Source: Francisella uliginis (GTDB lineage Bacteria > Pseudomonadota > Gammaproteobacteria > Francisellales > Francisellaceae). From it: a DNA stretch of 64,000 bases. The stretch is from contig NZ_CP016796.1 in the NCBI RefSeq assembly GCF_001895265.1, positions 2,046,001 through 2,110,000 of the forward strand. The letters run 5' to 3'. The notes under the pieces were generated by a model. The model had not been told where the DNA came from. It did not search any database and saw only the letters and a list, made by a program, of their open reading frames with translations. Shown in pieces: positions 1 through 10,238 of the stretch. The first letter of the stretch is position 1, and every line of letters begins with the position of its first letter. Position numbers and translations under genes: made by a program.

Positions 1-248
1 AGATGTGATTGTGAGACTTTTATTTGCTTTTGATCATCTTCAAGGCTAAATGGAGGCACACGCACAATATCACCAGCAGTGACTCGATAAGTTTGCTTTA
101 CTCTCTTTTTATTTACTCTCAATTCACCCTTGCGAATCCAGCGATATATTAAAGACCTAGGCAGTTTTGAAAACTGTCCAATTAAGAAATTATCTATGCG
201 CTGACTATCAACATCTTCAGAAACCTCAAGAAATTGAACCTTACTCAT
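1..248 (-). CDS. rluC: 23S rRNA pseudouridine synthase RluC, N-terminal part (gene runs off the left edge)
   Basis: The minus strand reads an ATG at 246-248 followed by 82 codons open to the window edge. The visible protein begins MSKVQFLEVSEDVDSQRIDN and contains an S4-type RNA-binding segment (IDNFL, LPRSLIYRWIRKGELRVN, then TYRVTAGDIVRVP). This is how RluC/RluD-family pseudouridine synthases begin. The catalytic domain lies outside the window, so RluC rather than another RluA-family member is inferred from the S4 sequence. The start overlaps the end of zapE by 8 bases, so it is probably co-translated as the last gene of the metY-nusA-infB cluster. Confidence 0.75.
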   Translation of the reverse strand, partial: MSKVQFLEVSEDVDSQRIDNFLIGQFSKLPRSLIYRWIRKGELRVNKKRVKQTYRVTAGDIVRVPPFSLEDDQKQIKVSQSH

Positions 249-1311
249 CTGAGGCTCCAAATTTTGAATTTTGCATATCATTAAGTCGACTTATCGTTCG
301 CTGAAATTCAAATTTTAATCTCTCGCCTTTATACATATCTTTAAAGTCATAGTTAGCCAAAATCACAACTTTTTTATTTTGATCATAAAGCTCATCTATA
401 ATGGCAATAAAGCGTCTTGCCATATCCTCATTATATTCATCAAACCCAACTAAGTTATATATAAATACTTGCTCAAACCTCTCACAAATATCTATATAGT
501 CTTGTGAACTTCTACCATTACCACAAATAACCTTAAAATCAAAGCAAACATCACTATGACTTAAAAGTAACACTGGGATAGTTCTGCCTAAGACTTCTAT
601 CTTAGAATCTTTATCAAAATGTTTGTTTCTTATAAAAAACCTGTCAAAAAAATTCTTCCTATTTTGCTCATTATATGGGTATAAATAGTTCATATAATCT
701 GTTGGAAGTCGAAATCGATAGTCTATACCAGAATCTAAATTTAGAACATTAACATGCTCAAGCAAAATATCAATAGCAGGTAAGAATAACTCTCGCTGTA
801 AGCCATTACGGTATAAATTTTCAGGTTCTATATTAGAGGTTGCAACCAAAACCACCCCTAATTTAAATAATTCTGTGAAAACACTACCTAATATCATCGC
901 ATCAGCAATATCTTCAACAAAAAACTCATCAAAGCATATTATTTGCATTTCTTTAGCCATATCATAAGCTACTTTTGATATTGGATTTTTCTTGCCTTGA
1001 TATTTTCTTAATTGAGCATGAATATTTTTCATAAAATGTGAAAAATGTTGGCGCCTTTTCTTCTCTATAGGTAAGTTATTATAGAAAATGTCCATAATAA
1101 ATGTTTTACCTCTACCAACACCTCCCCACATGTATAGACCATTAATAGGTGGGTAAATAGCTTTAGTAAAGAGTCTAATTTTTGGGGCTTTTTTTGAAAG
1201 AAGTTGGTCAACTATATTCTGTAAATTATCTACAGCCTCAATTTGCAAAGAATCTGCTTTTAAATTAAGCTTTTTAACTTTTTCAAAATATATTTCTTTA
1301 AGATTCATCAT
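241..1311 (-). CDS. zapE: Cell division ATPase ZapE (AFG1-like)
   Basis: A 356-residue P-loop ATPase of the AFG1/ZapE family. Walker A is GGVGRGKT at residues 63-70 and Walker B is CFDEF at about 126-130, followed by the family segment around ATSNIEPENLY and the C-terminal FDEYNEDMARRFIAIIDELY. In E. coli ZapE associates with the division ring and affects Z-ring stability. The start has a GGGAAG-type ribosome site about 8 bases upstream, and a second ATG follows directly. The gene abuts the MFS gene upstream and overlaps rluC downstream, so it appears to be part of the same transcript. Confidence 0.88.
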   Translation of the reverse strand: MMNLKEIYFEKVKKLNLKADSLQIEAVDNLQNIVDQLLSKKAPKIRLFTKAIYPPINGLYMWGGVGRGKTFIMDIFYNNLPIEKKRRQHFSHFMKNIHAQLRKYQGKKNPISKVAYDMAKEMQIICFDEFFVEDIADAMILGSVFTELFKLGVVLVATSNIEPENLYRNGLQRELFLPAIDILLEHVNVLNLDSGIDYRFRLPTDYMNYLYPYNEQNRKNFFDRFFIRNKHFDKDSKIEVLGRTIPVLLLSHSDVCFDFKVICGNGRSSQDYIDICERFEQVFIYNLVGFDEYNEDMARRFIAIIDELYDQNKKVVILANYDFKDMYKGERLKFEFQRTISRLNDMQNSKFGASDE

Positions 1312-2610
1312 TTACTTAACTTCCCTATCTTTAACCAGGATCAATAAGAAAAATGACACAATCATACTTAAAACCAATATCAAAAAGGCATTATGATAAG
1401 CTTGAACCCCAAAGTATCTATGAGCTCCCTCTGATACTACGTTAGTAATATTATTATGTATGTCAATATATTGACCTGTCCATGTCATATCTAACATATG
1501 CCCAATAAGAGGATCAAATAAGGCTCCTAGCAATGGCTCCCCTGTATTTATTAAAGCAGCTACTGTTGCTGCGACAACTATTGGATTAATTCTATTTCCT
1601 ATAGCAAATGCAAGCATATAAACACCCAAACAGAAGCCAAATATAAACAGCAAAGCTCCAGAAAAAGCCGGAGTAAGCTTAAACTGCAAAACAGTTGCTA
1701 ATGAAATAGTCGCAATAATATGAAATACAACCATTATCCCAATTCTATTATCAAATTTTTCGGAAAGCTTTCCTATAACTGGAGAACCTATTGCAAGACC
1801 TAAAAACATCATAGATACAATAAAAGATGCATCTTTTGAAGTTATTCCATACAACTCTCTAAAATAATTGTTACCCCATATCCCGCCAAAAACATCTATC
1901 GTTGTAAATGTCAGACCAGTATATAGAGTAAGGTACCAGTTATTTTTATTTAAGAGAACTTTCTTTATTCCTGCAAGAGTCCCTGTATCAGAAGTTTTCT
2001 CATTAACATGTGATGCATGAGGGTTATAGTCTCTAACTAAAGCCAAATAAAGCAGTGCCATAACAACACTAAAACAAGCGTAACTTACTAACGCTGTATG
2101 CCATGACCCAGTCAACTCTATAAGATATGCCAAGGGTACTTGACCCAATAGTGCCCCAGTCATTGCAGCAGTCATAAGAAAACTACACACAAATGCAAAT
2201 TTACGCGGACTAAACCACACAGCTGCGGCCTTTATATACCCTACTGTCGCAAAAGATGCACCAATACCTATCATTAATCTTGAAGCACATCCTAAAACAA
2301 AACTATGAATATCTGCTGATAAAACAAATAGCAACAAACCAACAGCAGACAAAATTAAAGAAAAGAAACTGACCTTCCTAAAGCCCAATCTATCAACAAT
2401 TGGTCCAGCTATAAAAAACTGACAAAATACTACAGACCATAAGAATAAAGAGACCATCGCACTCATTTCAGTAGCATTTATTGAAAAGCTACTCATTAAA
2501 TCATTTGCGATCAAACTAGGAGAAACATTCATTATATATTTGTCTATCAACAAAAATGAACTTAGAATGACGACAATCCAAGCATAACCTTTTATATTAT
2601 GTAATTTCAT
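1312..2610 (-). CDS. MFS transporter, possibly of the Francisella/Legionella Pht (amino acid) group
   Basis: A 432-residue polytopic membrane protein with about 12 hydrophobic segments and the MFS loop 2-3 signature GPIVDRLGFRKVSF. The N-terminus (GYAWIVVILSSFLLIDKYIMN) and overall shape resemble the phagosomal-transporter (Pht/Fpt) subgroup of MFS proteins, which import amino acids or nucleosides in intracellular gammaproteobacteria. The substrate cannot be read from the sequence. It sits 4 bases after hisS and directly before zapE, so it is expressed with translation genes. The general family is secure and the Pht assignment is inference. Confidence 0.7.
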   Translation of the reverse strand: MKLHNIKGYAWIVVILSSFLLIDKYIMNVSPSLIANDLMSSFSINATEMSAMVSLFLWSVVFCQFFIAGPIVDRLGFRKVSFFSLILSAVGLLLFVLSADIHSFVLGCASRLMIGIGASFATVGYIKAAAVWFSPRKFAFVCSFLMTAAMTGALLGQVPLAYLIELTGSWHTALVSYACFSVVMALLYLALVRDYNPHASHVNEKTSDTGTLAGIKKVLLNKNNWYLTLYTGLTFTTIDVFGGIWGNNYFRELYGITSKDASFIVSMMFLGLAIGSPVIGKLSEKFDNRIGIMVVFHIIATISLATVLQFKLTPAFSGALLFIFGFCLGVYMLAFAIGNRINPIVVAATVAALINTGEPLLGALFDPLIGHMLDMTWTGQYIDIHNNITNVVSEGAHRYFGVQAYHNAFLILVLSMIVSFFLLILVKDREVK

Positions 2611-2614
2611 ATGC

Positions 2615-3880
2615 CTATCTTTCTAAAAAGTTTACCAATCCACTCAATGAAACTTGTTCTTGAGGATGATCTTGTTGAAGATATTTAATACTAGCAACTC
2701 CATTTTGTAGCTCATCATGGCCAATTATTACAGCAATTTTTGCTCCTGACTTATCAGCCTTTTTAAACTGTGATTTAAAGCCACCACTCTTAAGATCCAT
2801 ACCAACTCTTAAATTTGGAAGAGCTGCTCTAACACCTTCAACTATTGCAAAAGATTTGTATAACTGTTCTTTATCTAACACAAAGAAAACATCACAAGTA
2901 TCTTTTGGGGTTGGTAACTTACCAAGTTCTTCTAAAAGCAACAATAGACGTTCCATCCCAATAGCAAAACCTATAGAGCCTGCTTTTTGCCCACCAAGAT
3001 TTTCTATTAAGCTATCATATCTTCCGCCAGCACAAATAGCACTTTGAGTACCTAGTTTATCAGTAGTCCATTCAAAAACTAGTCCACTATAATAATCTAA
3101 TCCTCTTACTAGATTATAGTTAACTATATATCTAACACCTATGGCATCAAGGTATTCACAAGTTTGCTGAAACCTCTGCTTTAAGTCATCGTCGATAAAA
3201 TCGACCAACTTTGGAGCATTTTTAAGAATCTCTTGGGTCCGTGGTATTTTCGAATCTAATATTCTTAAAGGATTTTTATCTAATCTTTTAATAGAATCTT
3301 CATCTAGCTCATTATGGTGAGGTTCTAAATACTTTAAAAGTGCTTCAACATATTCTTGTCTATTCGCATTAGATCCTAAGCTATTTATTTCTAATGTAAC
3401 ATATTCTGAAATATCTAACTTCCTAAACAAATTCCACGCCACAGAAAGAATCTCTAAATCAATCGCAATAGACTCAAAACCGTAAGCCTCTACGCCAAGC
3501 TGATAAAACTGACGATAACGCCCTTTTTGTGGACGCTCATAGCGAAACATAGGACCACAATACCAAAGTTTTTGTGTTTGTCCTCTATTAGCCAAACTAT
3601 TTTCTATGACCATTCTTACGCACCCAGCTGTTCCTTCTGGACGCAAAGTCAGACTATCTTTATTTCTATCAAGGAAATCATACGTCTCTTTTGAAACTAT
3701 ATCAGATGTCTCTCCAACACTTCTATGAAAAAGTTCACTCTTTTCTAATATTGGCAGTCTAACTTCATCATAATTATAACTATTAAGAATGGATTTTATT
3801 TTAGATTCTAAAAATTGCCATTTATGGCTTTGCTCAGGCAATATATCATTAAACCCTCTAATGGCAGTAAGCTTGCTCAT
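2615..3880 (-). CDS. hisS: Histidyl-tRNA synthetase
   Basis: A 421-residue class II aminoacyl-tRNA synthetase that charges tRNA-His. It starts [17 protein letters not shown], typical of HisS. Class II motif 2 is visible (TLRPEGTAG, then [16 protein letters not shown]), as are the histidine-binding segment [12 protein letters not shown] and the motif-3 region GGRYDSL and [12 protein letters not shown]. Length matches bacterial HisS (about 420-430). It lies 7 bases after rbfA in the infB cluster. Confidence 0.97.
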   Translation of the reverse strand: MSKLTAIRGFNDILPEQSHKWQFLESKIKSILNSYNYDEVRLPILEKSELFHRSVGETSDIVSKETYDFLDRNKDSLTLRPEGTAGCVRMVIENSLANRGQTQKLWYCGPMFRYERPQKGRYRQFYQLGVEAYGFESIAIDLEILSVAWNLFRKLDISEYVTLEINSLGSNANRQEYVEALLKYLEPHHNELDEDSIKRLDKNPLRILDSKIPRTQEILKNAPKLVDFIDDDLKQRFQQTCEYLDAIGVRYIVNYNLVRGLDYYSGLVFEWTTDKLGTQSAICAGGRYDSLIENLGGQKAGSIGFAIGMERLLLLLEELGKLPTPKDTCDVFFVLDKEQLYKSFAIVEGVRAALPNLRVGMDLKSGGFKSQFKKADKSGAKIAVIIGHDELQNGVASIKYLQQDHPQEQVSLSGLVNFLER

Positions 3881-3887
3881 AGAAAAT

Positions 3888-4319
3888 CTACCTCAATTTT
3901 TCAGCTTTATCTTCTTTGTTGCTGTCTTTATAATTTTCCTCAAGAGACTCATCATCTTGCTTGATTATCTTAGAATCTGCATCTAAGGCTTTTTGTATCT
4001 TATCTTCCATTTCCATACCGTAATCTAATGAACTATCATAGATAAACTTAAGATTTGGAACTATTCTTAGATTTAAAGATTTGGCGATTGATGATCTGAA
4101 GAAACCTTTCGATTTTTCAAAGGCTTTTGCGATATACTCTCCATCTTCTGCTACAAGACATGTATAGTAAACTTTTGCATAAGATAAATCTCTAGATAGA
4201 TCTATTTCTGTAATAGTTGCCATAGCAAGTTTAGGGTCTTTTATTTTAGTTCGTAACAATAAAGATATTACTTTCTGTAATTCACTTGCTACTCTTTGCA
4301 CTCTACCTTCTGCAGCCAT
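3888..4319 (-). CDS. rbfA: Ribosome-binding factor A
   Basis: A 143-residue protein that begins [19 protein letters not shown], the usual RbfA start, followed by [27 protein letters not shown], the KH-like core. RbfA binds the 30S subunit and is needed for late 16S rRNA maturation and cold adaptation. The C-terminal tail (about residues 115-143) is acidic and lysine-rich and probably disordered. It follows infB by 4 bases, the conserved gammaproteobacterial order infB-rbfA; truB does not follow here. Confidence 0.95.
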   Translation of the reverse strand: MAAEGRVQRVASELQKVISLLLRTKIKDPKLAMATITEIDLSRDLSYAKVYYTCLVAEDGEYIAKAFEKSKGFFRSSIAKSLNLRIVPNLKFIYDSSLDYGMEMEDKIQKALDADSKIIKQDDESLEENYKDSNKEDKAEKLR

Positions 4320-4323
4320 AATA

Positions 4324-6864
4324 CTATAACTCCTTAGCTACTTCGATAACCTCAAATACTTCTATCTGATCACCTGCGCGAACATCATTATAATTTTTCA
4401 CACCGATACCACATTCCATACCTTTTTTGACTTCTGTAGCATCATCTTTGAATCTTTTCAGTGACTCAAGGCTTCCTTCATAAATAACAACATTATCTCT
4501 TAGTACACGTATAGGATTAGTTCTCTTAACTGTTCCTTCAGTAACCATACATCCAGCAATTGAGCCAAACTTAGATGATCTATAAACCTCTCTAACCTCA
4601 GCAATACCAATAATTTGCTCTTTCATCTCTGGAGATAATAAGCCTGTCATCGCTTTTTTAACATCATCTATTAAATCATAGATAATATTATAGTAACGAA
4701 GCTCAACACCATCACTCTCAGCTAGCTTCTTAGCAGCGCCATCAGCACGAACATTAAAACCAACGATCACAGCAGTTGATGCAACTGCTAAAGTAACATC
4801 TGACGATGTAATTGCACCGATACCACTAGCGATAATATCAACTTTAACTTCTTCAGTTGAAAGTTTATTTAATGACTCTCTAATAGCTTCTACAGAACCC
4901 TGAACGTCACCCTTAAGAATAATCTTAAGAATTTGTTGCTCACCTTCTTTACCCATGTTATTGAACATGTTAGATAGTTTAAGAGCTTGCTCTTGAGCAA
5001 TTTTAGCTTCTTTTTGCTTTTGAGCTCTTTGAGTTGCAACTTCTTTTGCTTTCTTATCACTTTCAACAACAATCATCTCATCACCAGCTGCTGGAACACC
5101 TGAAAGACCAAGTATCTCAACTGGCGTAGAGGGGCCAGCTACATTGATTTGACCACCAAGATCATTATACATAGCTCTTACACGACCATACTCTTTACCA
5201 CAAAGAATAATGTCGCCTTGATTAAGTCTACCATTTTGGATAAGCACTGTTGCAACTGGGCCACGGCCTTTTTCTAAACGAGACTCAACTATAACACCCT
5301 CTGCATTACCATCAGCGAAAGCTTCTAATTCAAGAACCTCAGACTGTAACAATACAGCATCTAGAAGATCAGGTACACCTTCGCCTGTTTTTGCAGAAAC
5401 ATTAGCAAACATTACATCACCACCCCAAGATTCTGGAATAACGTTTCTCTGTGCTAACTCTCCAATTACTTTGTCTGGATCAGCCTCAGGCTTATCTATC
5501 TTATTTACAGCTACTACTATCGGCACTCCCGCAGCTTTAGCATGCTGAATAGCTTCTTCAGTTTGTGGCATTACACCATCATCTGCAGCTACTACTAGAA
5601 TTACGATATCTGTACTTTTAGCACCTCTAGCACGCATAGACGTAAATGCTTCATGCCCTGGAGTATCTAAGAATGTCAAAGATCCTTTCTTAGTTTTTAC
5701 AGAATATGCACCAATATGCTGTGTTATACCACCTGCTTCACCATCAACTACTCTAGCATTACGAATATAATCAAGTAAAGATGTCTTACCATGGTCAACA
5801 TGACCCATAATAGTAACTACTGGTGCCCTTGAAATTTGCTCATGACCACTTCTATCAACTGTTGTAACAGCTTCTTCTAAAGCGTTTTCATTATGTAGAG
5901 TATATTTATTACCCATTTCTTCAACTATTAAGATCGCTGTATCTTGATCTAATGACTGGTTAATAGTCGCCATCACACCCATATTAAACAGAATTTTAAC
6001 AACTTCAGCACCTTTAACAGCCATTTTCTGTGCCAAATCACTAACAGTGATTCCTTCATATATTTCGACAGTTTTCACTGTATTTTCAACAGGCTTTGTA
6101 AATTCTTGTCTCTTAACCTTTGAAGATTTAAGCTTACCTTTTCTAGAGCCAAACTCATCAAATGAATCTAAATCACCAGTAAGTTGAGATAGCTGTCTAG
6201 GATTAGCCTTTTTAAAGCCTTTGCCACTAGCTTTCTTAGCTTTTGAGCGCTTTTCTTCTTCTTCTCTCTTGTACTTAGTGTTACTAGTATTTGAGTCAGA
6301 AAAAGCTTTCTTTGCAGGCTTTTTCTTTGGTTGTTTACTAGCAGTCTCTGTTTTAGAAGCATCTTCATCTTGATTACTTGGTTTTGGAGCGACTTCAGGC
6401 ATTGAAGTTATCTTAAAACCACTGCTTTTTACAGCTGCCTTTTTAGTCTCTTGTGCAACAGCTTCAATTTCTTTTTCAACTTTCTCCTCTACAGGAACTG
6501 ATGCCTGTTCTTTTTTGACCTCACTCACAACTGACTGAGTATCTTTAACAGGCTGCTCTGAAACTTGTACGTTATTATCTGAAACAACTGGCTTAACATC
6601 TTCGACCTTTTTAGCAACACGTCTCTTACGTTTAACCGAAACATTTATTTTATGCTTACCATCAAGCTTCATAGTTGTTACTTTTTTTCTAGCTGATGAG
6701 CTTTTTACACTGTTAATTTTTGCTAAAAGTGTTTTCATCTCATCAGATGTAAGTGTATCTTTTTCATTAGATTTAGATATACCAAAAGAATTAAGTTGTT
6801 TTAGTAATGTATCTACATCTTTGTTAGTTTGTTGTGCTAACTGCCCAACTGTAATATCTGCCAT
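4324..6864 (-). CDS. infB: Translation initiation factor IF-2
   Basis: An 846-residue GTPase that brings initiator tRNA to the 30S subunit. The N-terminal IF2 domain (about 1-55) is followed by a long charged, Lys/Glu-rich linker (about 60-260), a second N-terminal segment (about 265-325), and the G domain. G1 is GHVDHGKT at 354-361, G3 is DTPGH at 400-404 and G4 is NKID at 454-457. Domains II-IV follow, with the fMet-tRNA-binding C-terminal domain ending in [18 protein letters not shown]. Length is in the normal range. It lies in the metY-rimP-nusA-infB-rbfA order known from E. coli. Confidence 0.98.
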   Translation of the reverse strand: MADITVGQLAQQTNKDVDTLLKQLNSFGISKSNEKDTLTSDEMKTLLAKINSVKSSSARKKVTTMKLDGKHKINVSVKRKRRVAKKVEDVKPVVSDNNVQVSEQPVKDTQSVVSEVKKEQASVPVEEKVEKEIEAVAQETKKAAVKSSGFKITSMPEVAPKPSNQDEDASKTETASKQPKKKPAKKAFSDSNTSNTKYKREEEEKRSKAKKASGKGFKKANPRQLSQLTGDLDSFDEFGSRKGKLKSSKVKRQEFTKPVENTVKTVEIYEGITVSDLAQKMAVKGAEVVKILFNMGVMATINQSLDQDTAILIVEEMGNKYTLHNENALEEAVTTVDRSGHEQISRAPVVTIMGHVDHGKTSLLDYIRNARVVDGEAGGITQHIGAYSVKTKKGSLTFLDTPGHEAFTSMRARGAKSTDIVILVVAADDGVMPQTEEAIQHAKAAGVPIVVAVNKIDKPEADPDKVIGELAQRNVIPESWGGDVMFANVSAKTGEGVPDLLDAVLLQSEVLELEAFADGNAEGVIVESRLEKGRGPVATVLIQNGRLNQGDIILCGKEYGRVRAMYNDLGGQINVAGPSTPVEILGLSGVPAAGDEMIVVESDKKAKEVATQRAQKQKEAKIAQEQALKLSNMFNNMGKEGEQQILKIILKGDVQGSVEAIRESLNKLSTEEVKVDIIASGIGAITSSDVTLAVASTAVIVGFNVRADGAAKKLAESDGVELRYYNIIYDLIDDVKKAMTGLLSPEMKEQIIGIAEVREVYRSSKFGSIAGCMVTEGTVKRTNPIRVLRDNVVIYEGSLESLKRFKDDATEVKKGMECGIGVKNYNDVRAGDQIEVFEVIEVAKEL

Positions 6865-6903
6865 TTCCCTCTCCCTTGTACTCTATATTATACGCGTACT
6901 TTC

Positions 6904-8373
6904 TTACTCAAACCAAGGAGCTCTTGCTTGCATAATTAAATCTGTTGCTTGTTTCTCATCCATAGCTACAATATCAAGCAACTCATCAACTGATAATTCT
7001 GCTAAATTTTCCATAGTAACTATATTGTTCTGAGCTAATTGATTTGCTAATTCTTGACTCATACCCTGCATATTAAGCAGGTCTTCTGCAGGCTCTCCAT
7101 CTCCTAAAGCTTTTGATAAAACAGCAGCCTTAGCTCTTTCTTGAAGTTCATCAACAACATCTTCATCAAAGCCTTCGATTTCTAGAAGCTCATCTCTATC
7201 TAAATAAGCTAAATCTTCTAGAGTTTCAATACCTTCTTCTATCAACACTAAAGCAAAATCATGATCTATATCTAAAACTTCAACAAATTTTTCTACTATA
7301 GACATTTGTTTTTCTTCTTGCTCAGTATCTGATAAGACATTTATTCTCCAACCAATAAGAGCACTAGCTAACCTTACATTAACACCATTTTTACCAATAG
7401 CTTTAGATAGGCTTTCTTGTTTAACAACGATATCCATAGCGCTTGACTCTTCATCAACATTAACTTCCAAGATATCCTCAGAATCTACCGGAGATAAAGA
7501 ATTAATTGCATATTGCACAGTATCTTCATCCCAAAGTATAACATCAACTTTTTCACCATTTAGTTCACTCATGATTGAATGAATCCTTGAACCTCTCACT
7601 CCCACACACGCACCACAAGGATCAATTCTTTGATCATTACTTTTAACTGTAACTTTAGATCTAAATCCTGGCTCACGAACAACATTTACTACATTTATAA
7701 GCTCCTCTTCAACTTCAGGAACTTCTAACTTAAATAATGCTTTTAACATTGTATCGCTTGCTCTGCTTAGCATCACAGTATTAGGCTTACCAAATTCATC
7801 CTGCTCAACAGTTTCTACACACGCCCTAATCTTGTCGCCCACACGGAATCTTTCTCTAGCTATAAGATCTTTCTTAGGTAAGATACCTTCAGCATTGTTA
7901 CCAAGATCAATAATCAATATTTCATATGTAGCTCTTTTAACTTCACCATAAACAATATCGCCAATCTTCTCTTGATAAATTTTTGCTGTCTTTTCTTTCT
8001 CGAAGTTTTTGATTTTTTTCATTAAGATCTGCTTAGCCATAGTTGCAGCTATACGACCATATCCATCGACTTCTACAGGCTCACGAATTACATCGCCAGC
8101 TTTAACATCATAGCCTTTTTCTTGAGCAACATCTTCATATAACTCTTTTGAGTAGTCTATTAAGTCTTCATTTTCAGAAACAATATGCCAAACTCTATCA
8201 GCTGTAAAATCACCTGTCACTCTATCAATAGTAACTTCGATATTCATTTGCTCATCAAGCTCTTTTTTAGTTACAATAGCCAAAGCCTCTTCCATAGCCT
8301 CAAACAAAAGATCTTTTGAAATATCTTTTTCATTAGCTACAGTTTCTAATACTAACAATAATTCTTTGCTCAT
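6904..8373 (-). CDS. nusA: Transcription termination/antitermination factor NusA
   Basis: A 489-residue RNA polymerase-binding protein. It has the NusA N-terminal domain (about 1-130, starting MSKELLLVLETVANEKDISKD), an S1 domain (about 135-200), and KH domains with the segments GACVGVRGSRI and SKAIGKNGVNVRLASALIGW. Two C-terminal helix-hairpin-helix-like acidic repeats follow (about 360-489), as in E. coli NusA, which has 495 residues. It lies between rimP and infB. Confidence 0.98.
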   Translation of the reverse strand: MSKELLLVLETVANEKDISKDLLFEAMEEALAIVTKKELDEQMNIEVTIDRVTGDFTADRVWHIVSENEDLIDYSKELYEDVAQEKGYDVKAGDVIREPVEVDGYGRIAATMAKQILMKKIKNFEKEKTAKIYQEKIGDIVYGEVKRATYEILIIDLGNNAEGILPKKDLIARERFRVGDKIRACVETVEQDEFGKPNTVMLSRASDTMLKALFKLEVPEVEEELINVVNVVREPGFRSKVTVKSNDQRIDPCGACVGVRGSRIHSIMSELNGEKVDVILWDEDTVQYAINSLSPVDSEDILEVNVDEESSAMDIVVKQESLSKAIGKNGVNVRLASALIGWRINVLSDTEQEEKQMSIVEKFVEVLDIDHDFALVLIEEGIETLEDLAYLDRDELLEIEGFDEDVVDELQERAKAAVLSKALGDGEPAEDLLNMQGMSQELANQLAQNNIVTMENLAELSVDELLDIVAMDEKQATDLIMQARAPWFE

Positions 8374-8389
8374 ATCTAATTCCTTCTAT

Positions 8390-8842
8390 CTAACTAAAAT
8401 CCGGTGATACTCTTAGTCTTTTAAGCTCATCAAAATCAAAGCTCACCTCTTTGTTATTCTCTAGCTCTAGAATAACATTATTACCATTAACTTCTTTTAG
8501 CAAACCCTTGAACTTTGTTTGTGACTCAACAGGTGCTAAAGTAACAGCTTTTACATTGAAACCTATCAATGCTTGTGCTTGAGTTATATTAAAAATTTGG
8601 CGATTCATCCCTGGAGAAGATACCTCTAAGACATATTTCCCAGACACAGGATCTTCAACATCAAAGATTGCACTAACTTCTCTACTGACAGTTTGACAAT
8701 CATCAACAGAAACACCATCCTCATGATCAATAAAGATACGTATAGTAACCTTACCACTTCCTACAACTTCAATTCCCCACAAAATATAGCCTAAGTCAGC
8801 TGTGATGGGTTCTACTATATCATATAAATCATCTAGTAACAT
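8390..8842 (-). CDS. rimP: Ribosome maturation factor RimP
   Basis: A protein of about 150 residues needed for 30S maturation. Family features include LGYILWGIEVV, IRIFIDHEDGVSVDDC and VLEVSSPGMNRQIF. A GTG two codons upstream (8848) keeps the same frame, but the AAGGGG ribosome site is best spaced for the ATG at 8842, so I use that start. It is the first protein gene after the initiator tRNA, as in the E. coli metY operon. Confidence 0.95.
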   Translation of the reverse strand: MLLDDLYDIVEPITADLGYILWGIEVVGSGKVTIRIFIDHEDGVSVDDCQTVSREVSAIFDVEDPVSGKYVLEVSSPGMNRQIFNITQAQALIGFNVKAVTLAPVESQTKFKGLLKEVNGNNVILELENNKEVSFDFDELKRLRVSPDFS

Positions 8843-8877
8843 TTTCACCCCTTAGATTTTGCATATCCTCAGATAGC

Positions 8878-8900
8878 AAAAAGGCCCTTGAAGGGCCTTT
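8878..8900 (-). terminator. Intrinsic terminator between metY and rimP
   Basis: A near-perfect GC-containing hairpin (AAAGGCCCTT / AAGGGCCTTT) occupies 8880-8900. On the minus strand it is followed by a run of five T residues. It lies just downstream of the initiator tRNA and upstream of rimP. In this position it would end most tRNA transcripts, while read-through or NusA-dependent antitermination would allow transcription of rimP-nusA-infB. Confidence 0.8.
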
Positions 8901-8917
8901 ATAAAAAAATTCCTGAT

Positions 8918-8994
<77 letters not shown>

Positions 8995-9007
8995 TCTATA
9001 ACCTTAT

Positions 9008-9035
9008 ATAATAACAGTGTTTTTCACTATGTCAA
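9008..9035 (-). promoter_or_regulatory. Sigma-70-type promoter of metY and the nusA-infB cluster
   Basis: On the minus strand TTGACA (9030-9035) is followed after 16 bases by TATTAT (9008-9013). That places the transcription start about 5-8 bases before the mature tRNA end. The perfect -35 and near-consensus -10 suit a strong stable-RNA promoter. Confidence 0.75.
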
Positions 9036-9070
9036 GACTTTTAATAGATCTTATTACAAATAGTTCTCTT

Positions 9071-10105
9071 CTAAATACTAAACTCTCTAATAGCATCTAT
9101 CATTACTTTGACATTATCAGGATCTATATCCGGATAAATTCCGTGACCTAGATTCACAATATAATTATTTAGCTTATCTGATTGAATAAACTCCATATGT
9201 TTTTTTACCGTTTGTCTAATACTATCTGAAGTCCCATAAAGGAAAGCCGGATCAAAATTGCCTTGAAGAACTTTGCCAACACCAATTCTGTGGCGAGCCT
9301 GTTTTATAGTAACACTCCAATCGACTCCGACACCATCACAAGATTTACCTTTTAGCTCGTCATAAAAGTTTGCTCCACCTTTTGTAAAAAATACTATAGG
9401 GACATCTACTTTTTTCTTAACATTACTAGCAATATATTCCATATACTTTAAAGAAAATTCTTTATACTGCTCTAAAGGTAAGATACCTCCCCATGTATCG
9501 AAAATCATTAAAGAACTAGCTCCAGATTTAAGCTGCTCGAGTAAGTATATAACTGTGATATCTGCCAACCTCTGCAATAAAGCATGCATTAACTGAGGAT
9601 TTGCGTACATCATTTTTCGCAACTTATTAAATTGTTTTGATCCTGAACCTTCAATCATATATGCAGCTAAAGTCCACGGACTACCTGTAAAACCTATTAA
9701 AGGCACGTTTATTGCTGATTTTGTTGTTTTAACAGCATTATAAACATATTCTAGATCTGCAGCGCTATCTTCTACAGACCTTAACTTTTCTAAATCTTTC
9801 TCTGACTCTATAGGATCTGAAAATACAGGCCCCACACCTTTAATAAATTTAAGATCCATTCCCATTGCTTCTGGAATTGTCAGAATATCTGAAAAAACAA
9901 TAGCTGCATCAAGATCATAGCGATCCAACGGGTGCAGAGCTACCTCACAGCAAGCCTCTGCGTTACGGCACATATCCATAAAGTTCTCAAATTTTGACCT
10001 AACAGCTCTGTATTCTGGTAAATATCTACCTGCTTGACGCATAATCCATACTGGAGGCTTCTCTAATTTCTCTTGATTAAATGCATCCAAAAAAAGTTTT
10101 CTCAT
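9071..10105 (-). CDS. hemE: Uroporphyrinogen decarboxylase
   Basis: A 344-residue enzyme that decarboxylates uroporphyrinogen III to coproporphyrinogen III in haem synthesis. It carries the family signature [17 protein letters not shown] near residue 18, the segment [17 protein letters not shown] containing the active-site Asp, and [16 protein letters not shown]. Length matches the family. An AAGAGG ribosome site lies about 10 bases upstream of the ATG. It sits alone between metY and comM. Confidence 0.97.
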   Translation of the reverse strand: MRKLFLDAFNQEKLEKPPVWIMRQAGRYLPEYRAVRSKFENFMDMCRNAEACCEVALHPLDRYDLDAAIVFSDILTIPEAMGMDLKFIKGVGPVFSDPIESEKDLEKLRSVEDSAADLEYVYNAVKTTKSAINVPLIGFTGSPWTLAAYMIEGSGSKQFNKLRKMMYANPQLMHALLQRLADITVIYLLEQLKSGASSLMIFDTWGGILPLEQYKEFSLKYMEYIASNVKKKVDVPIVFFTKGGANFYDELKGKSCDGVGVDWSVTIKQARHRIGVGKVLQGNFDPAFLYGTSDSIRQTVKKHMEFIQSDKLNNYIVNLGHGIYPDIDPDNVKVMIDAIREFSI

Positions 10106-10215
10106 AAAATAATACCTCTTAGTCTCAAAGACGCTAACTAACTCTTAATTATATTTCTGATGATTATTATAGAAAATAAAGCAGCCTAAACATAGGGTGA
10201 TTTTGCTTTAGAGTA

Positions 10216-10238
10216 CTTTAATTACTTTATAATTAAAG
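10216..10238. repeat. Perfect 9-bp inverted repeat abutting the comM stop codon
   Basis: CTTTAATTA (10216-10224) and TAATTAAAG (10230-10238) are perfect complements separated by 5 bases, directly after the comM stop on the minus strand. It can form a hairpin at the transcript end. It is AT-rich and lacks a following T-tract, so it may stabilise the 3' end or contribute only weakly to termination. Confidence 0.5.

Noticed and set aside
10216-10238. Strong intrinsic terminator after comM
   Set aside because: The hairpin is perfect, but AT-rich and without a T-tract on the transcript side, so I list it only as an inverted repeat.
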